A model generated the notes under the pieces. The model saw nothing but the letters and a program-made list of their open reading frames with translations. It was not told where the DNA came from and did not search any database. A program made the translations under genes and the position numbers. 64,000 nucleotides of DNA, from positions 3,410,001-3,474,000 of the forward strand of contig NZ_JAUTAL010000001.1 in assembly GCF_030818575.1 (NCBI RefSeq). Direction: 5' to 3'. This DNA is from Chryseobacterium camelliae (lineage in GTDB: Bacteria; Bacteroidota; Bacteroidia; Flavobacteriales; Weeksellaceae). This document shows positions 19,514 to 28,563 of this stretch, piece after piece. Positions within the stretch are counted from its first letter, which is position 1. Each line of letters begins with the position of its first letter.

Positions 19514-20509
19514 TTATCTTTGAATTTTGAAAGTCGCTGCCGGCGGAGGGGTCTGAATCGCGGCGCTATCCCTCTGGATCTGCTTTGCTTTTTTCTCTGC
19601 ATCTATCTGATCCTTCATCTGCTGCTCTGTTTTATTTTTTTCAGCAAGCCTGTCCGCTTCTCTTTTCTGTTTTGCCGTAAGGGCTGCTATTTTAGCTTCA
19701 GTCTGTTTTTTTACCACGGCGAAATCCTGCTTTTCCTTTTCCAGTTTCCCCCTTAGGTCTACCGCAGTCTTAGCATATTCCGTATTTGGAAGTTCTTTTT
19801 CTACCTGTTTGGTAAAAGACAATGCACTTTCTATACGTTCATCCTTAAGGTCGTAAACAGATTTAGTAGCCAGCTCATACCTGGACTTCATGATGTAATC
19901 ATAGATTTTCGGGCGTAGCTTGGTACTCGGGAAATCATCCAGCACGTTTTCAAAAGCTACATTGGCAGCCTTGTACTCAGCCATTTTATAATACTGTTTC
20001 GCATTTTCGTAGGCTTTGAATTCAAGCTTGTAAGCGAGCTCATCGATGAGCTGATTGATATTTTTAGATCTTTCGGAATTGGGATAGTTGTTCAGGAAGT
20101 CCTGAAGCTCGTTGATCGCAAGCTCCGTACTGGACTGATCCAGGTTATAATCCATTGAACCTTCGTAATAACAAAGCGCAGACATATAAGCTGCCTCTTC
20201 TTTTCTGCTGTCCTGCGGAAAACTGATGGAAAAATTCTTGAACTGGCTTCCTGCCAACCGGTAATTTTTATCGTAGTAATTGGCATATGCAGAATTGAAA
20301 ACCACATTCGGGGCATCATCGGTACCTGCAACCAGGTTCGGAAGCCTGTCATAAAGTGCCAGTGCATTTTTCCATTTCTTTTTGGCGAAATTCTCATTGG
20401 CTACTTTAAGGATGTAATTCTTATCAGCACTCTTCATTGCTTTGTCCTGCTGGCTTATACATGATGAAACCACCGCAACAGCAAAAAGACCTAAAATATA
20501 TTTTTTCAT
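19514..20509 (-). CDS. bamD: Outer membrane protein assembly factor BamD
   Basis: Lipoprotein part of the BAM complex that inserts beta-barrels into the outer membrane. 331 residues from the ATG at 20509, chosen because it yields a lipoprotein signal with the lipobox VVSSC; the frame to 20575 has an unrelated leader. TPR-like helical repeats fill about 35-245 (ALALYDRLPNL, YRLAGSQFKNFSISFPQDSRKEEAAYMSALCYY, YPNSERSKNINQLID). The C-terminal 80 residues are a Lys/Glu/Ala-rich coiled coil longer than in proteobacterial BamD. It is first in the conserved block with rpoZ and coaBC. Confidence 0.95.
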   Translation of the reverse strand: MKKYILGLFAVAVVSSCISQQDKAMKSADKNYILKVANENFAKKKWKNALALYDRLPNLVAGTDDAPNVVFNSAYANYYDKNYRLAGSQFKNFSISFPQDSRKEEAAYMSALCYYEGSMDYNLDQSSTELAINELQDFLNNYPNSERSKNINQLIDELAYKLEFKAYENAKQYYKMAEYKAANVAFENVLDDFPSTKLRPKIYDYIMKSRYELATKSVYDLKDERIESALSFTKQVEKELPNTEYAKTAVDLRGKLEKEKQDFAVVKKQTEAKIAALTAKQKREADRLAEKNKTEQQMKDQIDAEKKAKQIQRDSAAIQTPPPAATFKIQR

Positions 20510-20607
20510 AAAAAGTTCAACAGTTTTCGGATTCTCCCGATCTATTAATTTGCAAAAATATAACTTTTTTGCCAATAGATTTTTTTTTATGATTATTTAA
20601 CGTAATT

Positions 20608-21237
20608 TTAGTCTGCAGCGTATCCCAGGATAGCAAAAATGCTGAGTAAGAGATTCATCCTTACTTTCTTCTCAGCTTCCTTAGCATAGGTTTCCTCATC
20701 TTTGTTAGGGACATACATTTCGTAGAAATTACGGTTACGGATAACAAACAGTGTAGATCCGATAATGGTGGTAAGAACATCTTCTGGTTTCGGGGTAAAG
20801 GTGAACACTCCTGAAGCCACTCCTTTCTTGATGACATCATCAAGCTTTCTCACAAAAAGCTGGTAAAAGTCCAGCAACTCGTTCTTCACACTGTCCGTAT
20901 GACGAAGCTCCTGGGTGACAAAACCGTGAAAGTAGTTGTATTTAAACAGTTGTCCTACAATATATTTGATGATCTCCTTCATCTGCATTTCCGGCTTGCC
21001 GTCTTTAATGGTATCTGCAAATTCCGAAAAGTTTTCCCGGGTCTTCAGTACCCGGTACTGGTAAAGGTAGGACATCATTTTTTCCTTTGACCCAAAATAG
21101 TAGGAAATCATTGCGACATTAATGCCGGCTTTGGAACATATATCCCTAACGGATGTGCCCTCATATCCCTGTTTGGCAATGAGTTCCTCTGCAACATCCA
21201 GAATATAGATTTGTTTTTCAGTAAATTTTTTTCTCAT
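20608..21237 (-). CDS. TetR/AcrR family transcriptional regulator
   Basis: 209 residues. The N-terminal DNA-binding domain is clear: ILDVAEELIAKQGYEGTSVRDICSKAGINVAMISYYFGSKEKMMSYLY (about 12-60). The rest is a helical ligand-binding domain of no assigned specificity. It stands alone upstream of bamD in the same orientation and divergent from the TatD-type gene, about 100 bases away. The target is unknown. Confidence 0.93.
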   Translation of the reverse strand: MRKKFTEKQIYILDVAEELIAKQGYEGTSVRDICSKAGINVAMISYYFGSKEKMMSYLYQYRVLKTRENFSEFADTIKDGKPEMQMKEIIKYIVGQLFKYNYFHGFVTQELRHTDSVKNELLDFYQLFVRKLDDVIKKGVASGVFTFTPKPEDVLTTIIGSTLFVIRNRNFYEMYVPNKDEETYAKEAEKKVRMNLLLSIFAILGYAAD

Positions 21238-21339
21238 ATAGCGCAGTTTACGTAAAGTTATGAATTTTTTAACAGAAATAATAAACGTTCGTTTAGCAAT
21301 TACTATTAGTCGTTAATAATTTATTGAGTAATTTTGAAG

Positions 21340-21969
21340 ATGGAGTTTTTTGATTTTCACCACCATAAGAAAACCCGTCCTTTCGGGATCTATAATGCGG
21401 ATATTCAGGAACCTCCCCCTGATTTCCCGTATTCTGCAGGAATCCACCCAAAAGATATTGATCAGAGCGGCATGCAGCCTCAGCTTGAACGACTGCAAGA
21501 GCTGGCCGGTCATGCCCTTTGCATTGCTATCGGGGAATGCGGACTGGATTCTATGGTGGCGGCAGACCAGCATCTTCAGGAAGAGATGTTCATGAAGCAG
21601 ATCCGGATTTCGAATGATGTAGGAAAACCTCTCATCATCCATTGTGTCCGCAAATATTACGAGGTGATTGCTTTCAGGAAAAAGGCAGAGCAGGCGATGG
21701 TCATCCATGGATTCAACAAAAAAAAAGGTATTGCCGAAGATCTGATCAGGAATAATTTTCACCTCAGTTTTGGAAAAGCGGTTTTGTATAATTTATCTTT
21801 GCAGGATACTTTGAAAACCGTTCCCGTGAACAGGATTTTCCTGGAAACAGATCATGAGGATTTTGACATCGCGGAACTGTATCAAAAAACAGCGGAAATA
21901 AAGGGCCTTACTGTAGAGGTACTTAATGAACAGATTAGAGAAAATTTAGCGCAGATAAAAAATGGATAA
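21340..21969 (+). CDS. TatD family hydrolase
   Basis: Metal-dependent hydrolase of the amidohydrolase superfamily, related to TatD-type deoxyribonucleases, 209 residues and so somewhat shorter than the usual 250 or more. The metal-binding HxH is in FDFHHHKK near the N-terminus; others are SAGIHPKD, CIAIGECGLD, PLIIHCVRKYYEV and FLETDHEDFD. The start is the ATG at 21340; an in-frame TTG two codons earlier is less likely. Its last eight bases overlap the start of tcdA. Confidence 0.9.
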   Translation: MEFFDFHHHKKTRPFGIYNADIQEPPPDFPYSAGIHPKDIDQSGMQPQLERLQELAGHALCIAIGECGLDSMVAADQHLQEEMFMKQIRISNDVGKPLIIHCVRKYYEVIAFRKKAEQAMVIHGFNKKKGIAEDLIRNNFHLSFGKAVLYNLSLQDTLKTVPVNRIFLETDHEDFDIAELYQKTAEIKGLTVEVLNEQIRENLAQIKNG

Positions 21970-22687
21970 ATACTGGTTGGAGAGAACAGAGCTTCTGGTA
22001 AAAGAGGAAGGCCTGGAAAAACTGATAAAATCAAATGTCCTTGTCGTAGGATTGGGTGGCGTAGGTTCTTTTGCCGCTGAATTCCTTGCCAGAGCCGGGA
22101 TTGGCAATATGACCATTGTAGACGGTGACACGGTTGATATCACGAATATCAACAGACAACTGCCTGCTTTGAGATCTACCGTAGGAAAACATAAAGTAGA
22201 TGTGGTTGCAGAAAGGCTTATGGATATCAATCCTGATCTTAAACTGACCAAGATCAATGAATTCCTGAATCCTGAAAGGATGGATGAGATACTTGATTCT
22301 GCACCTTTCGATTATGTCCTGGACTGTATCGACAGTGTAACGCCTAAGCTTTGCCTGATTATCGCAGCTAAGCGGAGAAGGATTAAAATTGTAAGTTCCA
22401 TGGGAGCCGGGGGAAAAACAGATCCGAGCAAGGTGATGGTGAGGGATATCAGCAAGACGGAGCACTGCCACCTGGCAAGACAGGTAAGAAAAAGGCTGAA
22501 AAAAGAAAAGATCGACAAAGGGGTTCGCTGTGTTTTCGCCAATGACATACAGGATGAAGAAAGCCTTAAGATGACGGATGGCACCAATTATAAAAGGTCA
22601 TTCTATGGCACGATCAGTTATATGCCGGCGATCTTCGGATTGTATGCTGCCTCAGAAGTGATCAATTATCTGCTGGATAAAAAATAA
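21962..22687 (+). CDS. tcdA: tRNA threonylcarbamoyladenosine dehydratase (ThiF/E1-like)
   Basis: ATP-dependent enzyme that cyclises t6A to ct6A at position 37 of ANN-decoding tRNAs. 241 residues. The nucleotide-binding loop LVVGLGGVGSFAAEFLARAGIG and IVDGDTVDITNINRQLPAL are the E1-like signature; CIDSVTPKLCLI and SSMGAGGKTDPSKV follow. It lacks the C-terminal rhodanese or zinc parts of related ThiF proteins, as expected for TcdA. It overlaps the TatD-type gene, so the two are probably co-transcribed. Confidence 0.94.
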   Translation: MDKYWLERTELLVKEEGLEKLIKSNVLVVGLGGVGSFAAEFLARAGIGNMTIVDGDTVDITNINRQLPALRSTVGKHKVDVVAERLMDINPDLKLTKINEFLNPERMDEILDSAPFDYVLDCIDSVTPKLCLIIAAKRRRIKIVSSMGAGGKTDPSKVMVRDISKTEHCHLARQVRKRLKKEKIDKGVRCVFANDIQDEESLKMTDGTNYKRSFYGTISYMPAIFGLYAASEVINYLLDKK

Positions 22688-22767
22688 TTTCAGGACTGGA
22701 GGAGACCTATGAATCCATCCTCTTCCGGAACCCGTGAGCCAAATAAAGACTATCTTTACAGCAAGCA

Positions 22768-23142
22768 ATGACAAATTTTACTTATCCCAGAACTGAAAAA
22801 CTTAAGAGAAATACTGAAATTTCGCTGCTTTTTGAAAAAGGCAGATGGAAAACACATGGGAGCCTGAGAATCATTGTTCTCAAAAACAAACCTTCCGCTC
22901 CTGTGGAACAGGCGAAGTTTGGGGTGTCTGTTTCTAAAAAATATTTTAAGAAGGCTGTATACAGAAACAGGATCAAAAGGCTGCTGCGGGAATGCTACCG
23001 CTTGAATAAAGGGCTTTTCAGGGAAGCTTTCGGAGAACAGTCTATCACAATGCTTTTCTGGGCATCATCAGAATTGCCTAAACACTTCCGGGACGTTGAA
23101 GCTCAGTTTATCAGCCTCTGCCGTTCACAAAAAAAATCCTGA
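22768..23142 (+). CDS. rnpA: Ribonuclease P protein component
   Basis: Protein subunit of RNase P, which matures tRNA 5' ends. 124 residues. The family signature is KFGVSVSKKYFKKAVYRNRIKRLLRECYR, with the basic RNR motif; the N-terminal LKRNTEISLLFEKGR also fits. It follows tcdA after 80 bases and is not next to rpmH or yidC in this window. A strong terminator lies about 70 bases downstream. Confidence 0.96.
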   Translation: MTNFTYPRTEKLKRNTEISLLFEKGRWKTHGSLRIIVLKNKPSAPVEQAKFGVSVSKKYFKKAVYRNRIKRLLRECYRLNKGLFREAFGEQSITMLFWASSELPKHFRDVEAQFISLCRSQKKS

Positions 23143-23209
23143 CTATGCATACAGGATTAAAGCTTACGGTTTTAAATCTGAACATTAGAAAAAGGGATAT
23201 TCAAAAAAA

Positions 23210-23242
23210 AATACAGCGGCGGAAAATTTCCGCCGCTGTATT
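23210..23242 (+). terminator. Terminator after rnpA
   Basis: Thirteen-bp stem AATACAGCGGCGG / CCGCCGCTGTATT around an A/T loop, followed by TTTTATCCTATT. Confidence 0.88.
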
Positions 23243-23278
23243 TTTATCCTATTGTCCGATTAACATATTTTGAAGTAA

Positions 23279-23407
23279 TTATTCCCAGAGGTTCGCTGAC
23301 CAGGAAGAATGAGTGCCATACAGGTCCTGATCCCGGATTTGGTTTCTACTGGAATTTTCAGTGCCAAAATCTGTAATGTAATCAGCATTATAGCAGAATA
23401 TATAAAT
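23279..23407 (-). pseudogene. Possible C-terminal remnant of an unknown protein
   Basis: In the otherwise empty 23243-23448 stretch, the minus strand reads open for about 42 codons with protein-like composition (CYNADYITDFGTENS, then YGTHSSWSANLWE) up to a TAA at 23279. There is no start codon: an in-frame TGA lies just upstream at 23408-23410. It could be the tail of a decayed gene or chance. I see no family. Confidence 0.25.
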
Positions 23408-23448
23408 TCATATGGAGTACTAACTAAGATGGTTGTATGCTTTACGAA

Positions 23449-23631
23449 TTATGGCTTTATTTTCCTATGTGATGAAATGACATTATAAATACCATAGCCA
23501 AAGGCGAACAACAGGCACCCATAGCTTCTTAATAACCCTTCTGCCTTACCCCACTCCGGATAAAAAACATAAGAAAGGCCAAATCCTGTAATCAGATATA
23601 CCGCAACTAAGAGCGTGATTCTTATAGCCAT
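23449..23631 (-). CDS. Small two-helix membrane protein (hypothetical)
   Basis: 60 residues with two hydrophobic segments (about 4-22 and 34-50: ITLLVAVYLITGFGLSYVF and SYGCLLFAFGYGIYNVI) and a basic tail. It begins ten bases after the stop of the 783-residue gene, in the same direction, so it is likely the last gene of the lptE operon. No family recognised; kept because of composition, spacing and a clean start. Confidence 0.65.
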   Translation of the reverse strand: MAIRITLLVAVYLITGFGLSYVFYPEWGKAEGLLRSYGCLLFAFGYGIYNVISSHRKIKP

Positions 23632-23641
23632 GTTACCTCTA

Positions 23642-25993
23642 TCAGCCTTTAGTTCGGAAATCTTTAATTTCTTTAATCCTGTTTTCGAAATACTCTTTCT
23701 TATCCGGATATTTATTGATCAGGATTTCAAAAGCCTTAATAGCCTTTGTATAGAGCTTCTGTTCAAAATACAGGTTGGCCAGTGTTTCCGTCATCAGATG
23801 GGAAATATCATCGTTCTTTTCTTTGATTACGAAGCTGCTTTCCTCTTTTAGCTGGCTTATTCTCGGATTATTTTCTATAAATGCTTCAATCGCTTTATTC
23901 TTGATTTCCGCTTTTTCTTTTACCGGTTCCTGCGTGCGGTCAATTTTCAGCCAGCTTTGCCATGTATTGATGAATCCCGGCACGTTGCTGTCCGCCGCTG
24001 CCTGTGTAGTTTTAGGGGTAGCCTCGGCCGCTTTTTCCTCAGACCTGCTCTGCTGCGTGTTTTCTTTTTTGGTCTGATCAACGGTCCAGCTGGAGATATC
24101 GGAACTGAAAAATGACACATTCATCACCGGAGCCTGTTCATCATGATCTTTATTCTCTGGTGTTTCAGGATCTTCTTTTAAAGGTTCGTCATGGCTTTCT
24201 CTATTTTCTGAACGGTCTTCTTTCAGAGCCGGCATATCTTCTGCAGGCGGTAGTATTTCCTGAAGCCGGTTTTCAGCCTGTACGGCAGGTTCCTTCCTGT
24301 GTTCGGGAATTTCCTGCTTTTTATCGATCAGTGAATCCGGTGTGTGGACCTCAAAGCTCATCGGTTTCCATGCTGTTGCAGGTTTTTCAGCAGGAGGAAC
24401 CGTATTTTCTTTCTGATCCTGATCCGGTTCACTTTCTGAAAAGGATTCTTCTATATGGGTTTCTTCATTCTTTTTCTGAGGGTGTTCAGCTTCAGAAGAC
24501 GATGTAGCTTCAGTAGTCTCCTTAAACTTTTCTTCCTGCGAATCGGCAACAACGAAACTTTGCGTTTCTGCAAAACTGATTTCATGCCCGGCATTATCTT
24601 CCGCATCTTTTTCTGCCTTTATTTCCGAAGTGTTTCTGGATGCTTTCATCTTCTTCTCAACTTCTTCAATCAGGCGCCTCATTTCCTCTTCGTGCTTGTT
24701 GATGGCAGGCTTAGCGGAAATAGGTTCAGCTGTCTGGTCCTTGTGAACAGCCTGGATCTGGACATCCGGCAAAAAGGAATCCATACCGTGAAAGCTTAAT
24801 TCAGTTTTATCCTCAAGGTTCTCTTCTGTCTTCTCAGAATTGATTTTATCCTCGCTGATGATTTTTTCATGTGTAAAATCCAGGCCTTTCTCATCAGCTT
24901 CTGCTTCAACGGATGAAGCCTGCTGCTCATCACTTTCAGTATTTCCTTCAGCATCTGTTTCCGGCATGAATGCTTCCGTTTCTTTGAAGCTTACTCCTGT
25001 AGGATCAGCTATCTTATCTTTAACAACATCTTCAGTATTTTCCTCCTGGTCAACGATTATATCTGAAGAAAATGCTGTTATTGCATCAGCTGCCGGTTCC
25101 GATTGATCTTCACCACTACTTTCCCCTTCTTCTGCTCCGGCATTTTCGCTTACGCGGGGTTCCGGCATCAGAGGTTCTGCTTCCTTAAAACTTACTTCTG
25201 CAGGATCCGTTATCTCCTGTATAATGTTTTCAGCATTTTCTTTTTGCTCAATGATTTCATTAGAAGACAATTCCGTAGGCTCTTCGTGGTTTTCCTGCCT
25301 CTCAGCCGCTATATTTTCCTCAACACCGGACTGGTCAGCGGAATCGTGTCCTACAGGATCATGAGTTATGACAGACTGATTTTCTGTATTTCTTGTAACA
25401 TCTTCCCCTTCTGACGAAATATTCTGATTAGAAGGCCCGGATTCCGGTTTCTGGGTTACGATAACCCCGGATTCCAGTGTGGATTCAAGATCAATGACTT
25501 CATGATTGTCTTCATTCATGAAGTTTTCTTCACCGTCAAACAGGATCCTGTTCCGTTCCCCCTGCACATAAACGTGCTTAATCTCTGGTTTTGGCGCAGG
25601 CTGGATATAAGATGTTTCCCGATGATTTTCAGAAGGTTTGTTGTTTTCTTCTGCCTTATCTTCCCTTTTTATCGGGAAGCTGCCATTGTTATATGAGTAT
25701 TTAAAATTTTGCGGAGCCTCCGTTTTTTTCTTTTCTGTTACAGGTTCTTTCCGCTTCTGTTCTATTTTGCCGTTAATCAGCTGATAAAGAATTTTTTTAT
25801 CCGTGGTGTAAGCGGCAGTAGTGGCCAGCTCTTTCTGATAATTTCCTTTATCATGCAGATGAACGCCATACAGATGCAATGCTCTGATATTCTGAACATA
25901 GGGAAAAGAATTGATTTCTTCTTTCAGAAGGGTTAAATCTTCCGGCTGAATGTTTTTGGGCTCTTTTAATAATTCTAAAACTCTAGGATTCAT
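23642..25993 (-). CDS. Large acidic repetitive protein with C-terminal TPR-like helices (hypothetical)
   Basis: 783 residues. Residues about 1-80 are helical and ordered (VLELLKEPKNIQPEDLTLLKEEI). Residues about 100-660 are a long, very Glu/Ser/Asp-rich, probably disordered region carrying a recurring short motif: VSFKEAEPLMP at 267, VSFKETEAFMP at 334, LSFHGMDSFLP at 399, ISFAETQSFV at 472. The 245-278 and 310-345 stretches look like one duplicated unit. The C-terminus (about 725-783) is a TPR-like pair, LANLYFEQKLYTKAIKAFEILINKYPDKK. No signal peptide is visible, so the protein is probably cytoplasmic. It starts one base from the stop of lptE, implying co-expression with envelope assembly. 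Confidence 0.85.
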   Translation of the reverse strand: MNPRVLELLKEPKNIQPEDLTLLKEEINSFPYVQNIRALHLYGVHLHDKGNYQKELATTAAYTTDKKILYQLINGKIEQKRKEPVTEKKKTEAPQNFKYSYNNGSFPIKREDKAEENNKPSENHRETSYIQPAPKPEIKHVYVQGERNRILFDGEENFMNEDNHEVIDLESTLESGVIVTQKPESGPSNQNISSEGEDVTRNTENQSVITHDPVGHDSADQSGVEENIAAERQENHEEPTELSSNEIIEQKENAENIIQEITDPAEVSFKEAEPLMPEPRVSENAGAEEGESSGEDQSEPAADAITAFSSDIIVDQEENTEDVVKDKIADPTGVSFKETEAFMPETDAEGNTESDEQQASSVEAEADEKGLDFTHEKIISEDKINSEKTEENLEDKTELSFHGMDSFLPDVQIQAVHKDQTAEPISAKPAINKHEEEMRRLIEEVEKKMKASRNTSEIKAEKDAEDNAGHEISFAETQSFVVADSQEEKFKETTEATSSSEAEHPQKKNEETHIEESFSESEPDQDQKENTVPPAEKPATAWKPMSFEVHTPDSLIDKKQEIPEHRKEPAVQAENRLQEILPPAEDMPALKEDRSENRESHDEPLKEDPETPENKDHDEQAPVMNVSFFSSDISSWTVDQTKKENTQQSRSEEKAAEATPKTTQAAADSNVPGFINTWQSWLKIDRTQEPVKEKAEIKNKAIEAFIENNPRISQLKEESSFVIKEKNDDISHLMTETLANLYFEQKLYTKAIKAFEILINKYPDKKEYFENRIKEIKDFRTKG

Positions 25994-25994
25994 C

Positions 25995-26543
25995 TTACCA
26001 GTTTGCTACAATATCGTTAAATATTTTATTAATAATTCTTTCTGTAACCAGCTTCACCTGAGAAGATTCGATATCGCTCTGCGACAGGTTGTTATTGAAT
26101 ACCGCCTCATCAGAATAGGTCCTGTCAAAGCTCAGCTCCGGGTGCAGCTTATTTTCATAATGAACTTTTACAGTAATGGTCAGTTTATTCTGTGATTCAT
26201 TGATTACTCCTCCGGTATTGGTTGAAGTGGTAGTGGAGCTGATGGTGGTAGGAGTAATGGAATAGTCCGTAATCTCTCCTTCAACAAGGATATCCGGATT
26301 TTCTTTGGTCCCTTTCAAGGTTGTCCTTTGCAGAAAGCGATTCTGAATATCCGTTGAAAACTGCTGGGACAATGTTGGATTCACCAGAGCGGCATTGTTG
26401 GGAAATTCATTGATCTGAATCGTCTTTTCATCCGTAAGGGATGATCCGGTAAAACTGTAGCAGGAATGAAGCATTCCCATGCAGAATACCAGCAGGAAAG
26501 AAATCTTGATGTATTGCAAAAACTCTTGTTTATTAATATTCAT
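25995..26543 (-). CDS. lptE: LPS assembly lipoprotein LptE family
   Basis: Outer-membrane lipoprotein that plugs and supports the LptD translocon delivering lipopolysaccharide. 182 residues. A signal sequence ends in the lipobox MLHSC, and the conserved opening YSFTGSSLTDEKTIQINEFPNNA is typical of Bacteroidetes LptE. Ser/Thr-rich strands (ITDYSITPTTISSTT) and a C-terminal helix follow. It overlaps the preceding membrane-protein gene by 11 bases, which indicates coupling. Confidence 0.9.
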   Translation of the reverse strand: MNINKQEFLQYIKISFLLVFCMGMLHSCYSFTGSSLTDEKTIQINEFPNNAALVNPTLSQQFSTDIQNRFLQRTTLKGTKENPDILVEGEITDYSITPTTISSTTTSTNTGGVINESQNKLTITVKVHYENKLHPELSFDRTYSDEAVFNNNLSQSDIESSQVKLVTERIINKIFNDIVANW

Positions 26544-27228
26544 TTTTTACTCCTATTTCAGTTATCTCATCATACTGAATCTGTTGCAGGGCATCTTCAA
26601 TGGCCATAAAATTGCTGGCATACACAAAAGGAATGGTTAAAAATATCCCGATTCCGCAAAAGATAATACCCAATTGCCCAAGTATTGCTGTAATAATTAC
26701 CAATAAGAAGATCGATAACAAATTATTTTTTGTCATGGTTACTGACATATTCCACGCCGTTTTGATGTCTTTTACTCCGGCAATTGAAATCAGACCCGGC
26801 ATATAGAATGCTTTGAGCACGACTATGAGAAATGCAATCATAACAATAATCATGTAAGGGATCATGATCATCGCAAAGACAGGTGAAGGTTCACCATTCT
26901 CAGCTCCTGCTATAAATCCGACAATCATCATGGGCAGATAGATAACAATTGCCCCGGCAAATACAATCAGCTGTAATATGAAATACGGCACAAAATCGCC
27001 GAAATCAAAAATATCGCCCGGACCTGCAGGTTCACCTTTCCTTAATCTATGCAGATATCGGTACAGGTTTCCTATTCCTAAGATCCCGCAGAAGGGGATG
27101 ATGTTCATAACGAAACAAAAGAAATAGGCCAGCAGGATATCTCCGAAATTATTTTTATAAAATTCAAATCCCCCGTTAAGATATTTGCTGAAATCAAAAT
27201 TAACCGGTTTTACGTTAAGTTTCATCAT
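26533..27228 (-). CDS. Polytopic inner membrane protein (hypothetical)
   Basis: 231 residues with about five or six hydrophobic segments (near 28-50, 75-100, 115-145, 165-205) and a conserved-looking cytoplasmic start (VNFDFSKYLNGGFEFYKNNFGDILLAY). The layout resembles integral membrane proteins sometimes labelled as glycerophosphodiesterase membrane-domain-like, but no catalytic motif is present, so no function is assigned. It sits in an operon between the sigma-54 activator gene (three bases upstream) and lptE (overlap), pointing to an envelope role. Confidence 0.82.
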   Translation of the reverse strand: MMKLNVKPVNFDFSKYLNGGFEFYKNNFGDILLAYFFCFVMNIIPFCGILGIGNLYRYLHRLRKGEPAGPGDIFDFGDFVPYFILQLIVFAGAIVIYLPMMIVGFIAGAENGEPSPVFAMIMIPYMIIVMIAFLIVVLKAFYMPGLISIAGVKDIKTAWNMSVTMTKNNLLSIFLLVIITAILGQLGIIFCGIGIFLTIPFVYASNFMAIEDALQQIQYDEITEIGVKNEY

Positions 27229-27231
27229 AAT

Positions 27232-28515
27232 TTAGTCTTCTAAGTTATATTGTTTTATTTTTCTGTACAAGGTCCTTTGGGAAATTCCCAGTTCGTCGGC
27301 AGCCTTATTCCTGCGTCCTTTATGCTTCTCCAGGGCTTTGATAATCAAATCTTTTTCGTTATTCTGGAGTGAAAGGGATTCCGGCCGGTTTTCCTCTACC
27401 TCAATCTCTTCAATGTCTTCATAACTGCTGTCCGGATTGGAAATAATCGTAGGGGTCTGAATGTTGTCACGGTCTTCAAAATACAGCAGGGAATTTGAAG
27501 AAGCTGCCTGCTGCTGGTTATCCGAAGGGGTATAAATCCTGTTGATCAGGTTTTTCTCATGGCTGCTGAGATCCGTTCCTTTATTCTTGATCAGTTCTGA
27601 TGTGAGAGACTTTAAATCATTGATATCATTCCGCATATCGAAAAGGATTTTATACATGATCTCCCTTTCGGTGCTGAAGTCATTCTGTTTGGCATTGTTA
27701 GGTGTGTTGACAACCATAGGCAGATGAGATTCCATAGGAATATATTCAGCCAGTTTTTCTGCCGTTACTTTCCGGTTCCTCTCCACAACGGTCATCTGTT
27801 CAACTAAGTTTCTCAGCTGACGTACGTTTCCGGGAAAGGTATAGCTTTCTATATAATGAATGCCACTGGGTTCAAGCTCAAGCTCAGGCATCCTGTATTT
27901 CTCTGCAAAGTCTATGGCAAATTTCCTGAACAGCAGGTGGATATCTCCCTTCCTTTCTCTTAAAGGAGGCATATCGATCTGTACGGTATTCAGACGGTAG
28001 TACAGATCTTCACGGAACCTGCCGTCCTGAATAGCCTTCATCATGTTCACATTGGTAGCTGCTACAATTCTTACATTGGTTTTCTGGACCTGTGACGAAC
28101 CTACCTTCATGAATTCACCGCTTTCCAGTACTCTCAACAGGCGTACCTGGGTCTGTAACGGCAGTTCTCCTACCTCATCAAGAAATATGGTTCCGCCGTC
28201 TGCTACCTCAAAATATCCTTTCCGGGTAGCCGTAGCTCCTGTGAAGGCTCCTTTTTCGTGCCCGAATAATTCGGAATCAATGGTTCCCTCCGGGATTGCT
28301 CCACAGTTCACTACAATATAAGGCTGATGTTTCCTCCTCGATTCTGAATGAATGATTTTAGGAATAAATTCTTTACCCACACCACTTTCCCCGATAACCA
28401 GAACGGAAATATCCGTAGGCGCTACCTGGATGGCTTTTTCCAGGGCACGGTTCAGGGCCGGGAAGTTCCCGATGATCCCGAAACGGTTTTTTATATTCTG
28501 AAGTTCTGCTGACAT
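27232..28515 (-). CDS. Sigma-54-dependent transcriptional activator without receiver domain
   Basis: 427 residues. The AAA+ domain starts almost at the N-terminus: Walker A GESGVGKE, the sigma-54-contacting loop GAFTGA, Walker B GTIFLDEVGELPLQ and the arginine-finger stretch FREDLYYRLNTVQIDMPPLRERKGD. A linker of about 100 low-complexity residues follows. The Fis-type helix-turn-helix at the end is GRRNKAADELGISQRTLYRKIKQYNL. There is no receiver, GAF or PAS domain, so activity must be controlled by a partner or by expression. It lies between miaB and the membrane-protein/lptE genes. Confidence 0.95.
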   Translation of the reverse strand: MSAELQNIKNRFGIIGNFPALNRALEKAIQVAPTDISVLVIGESGVGKEFIPKIIHSESRRKHQPYIVVNCGAIPEGTIDSELFGHEKGAFTGATATRKGYFEVADGGTIFLDEVGELPLQTQVRLLRVLESGEFMKVGSSQVQKTNVRIVAATNVNMMKAIQDGRFREDLYYRLNTVQIDMPPLRERKGDIHLLFRKFAIDFAEKYRMPELELEPSGIHYIESYTFPGNVRQLRNLVEQMTVVERNRKVTAEKLAEYIPMESHLPMVVNTPNNAKQNDFSTEREIMYKILFDMRNDINDLKSLTSELIKNKGTDLSSHEKNLINRIYTPSDNQQQAASSNSLLYFEDRDNIQTPTIISNPDSSYEDIEEIEVEENRPESLSLQNNEKDLIIKALEKHKGRRNKAADELGISQRTLYRKIKQYNLED

Positions 28516-28563
28516 GTTTAATTAAGGTTTAATTGCTGACCTTTCGATCAAAGTTAATTCAAG

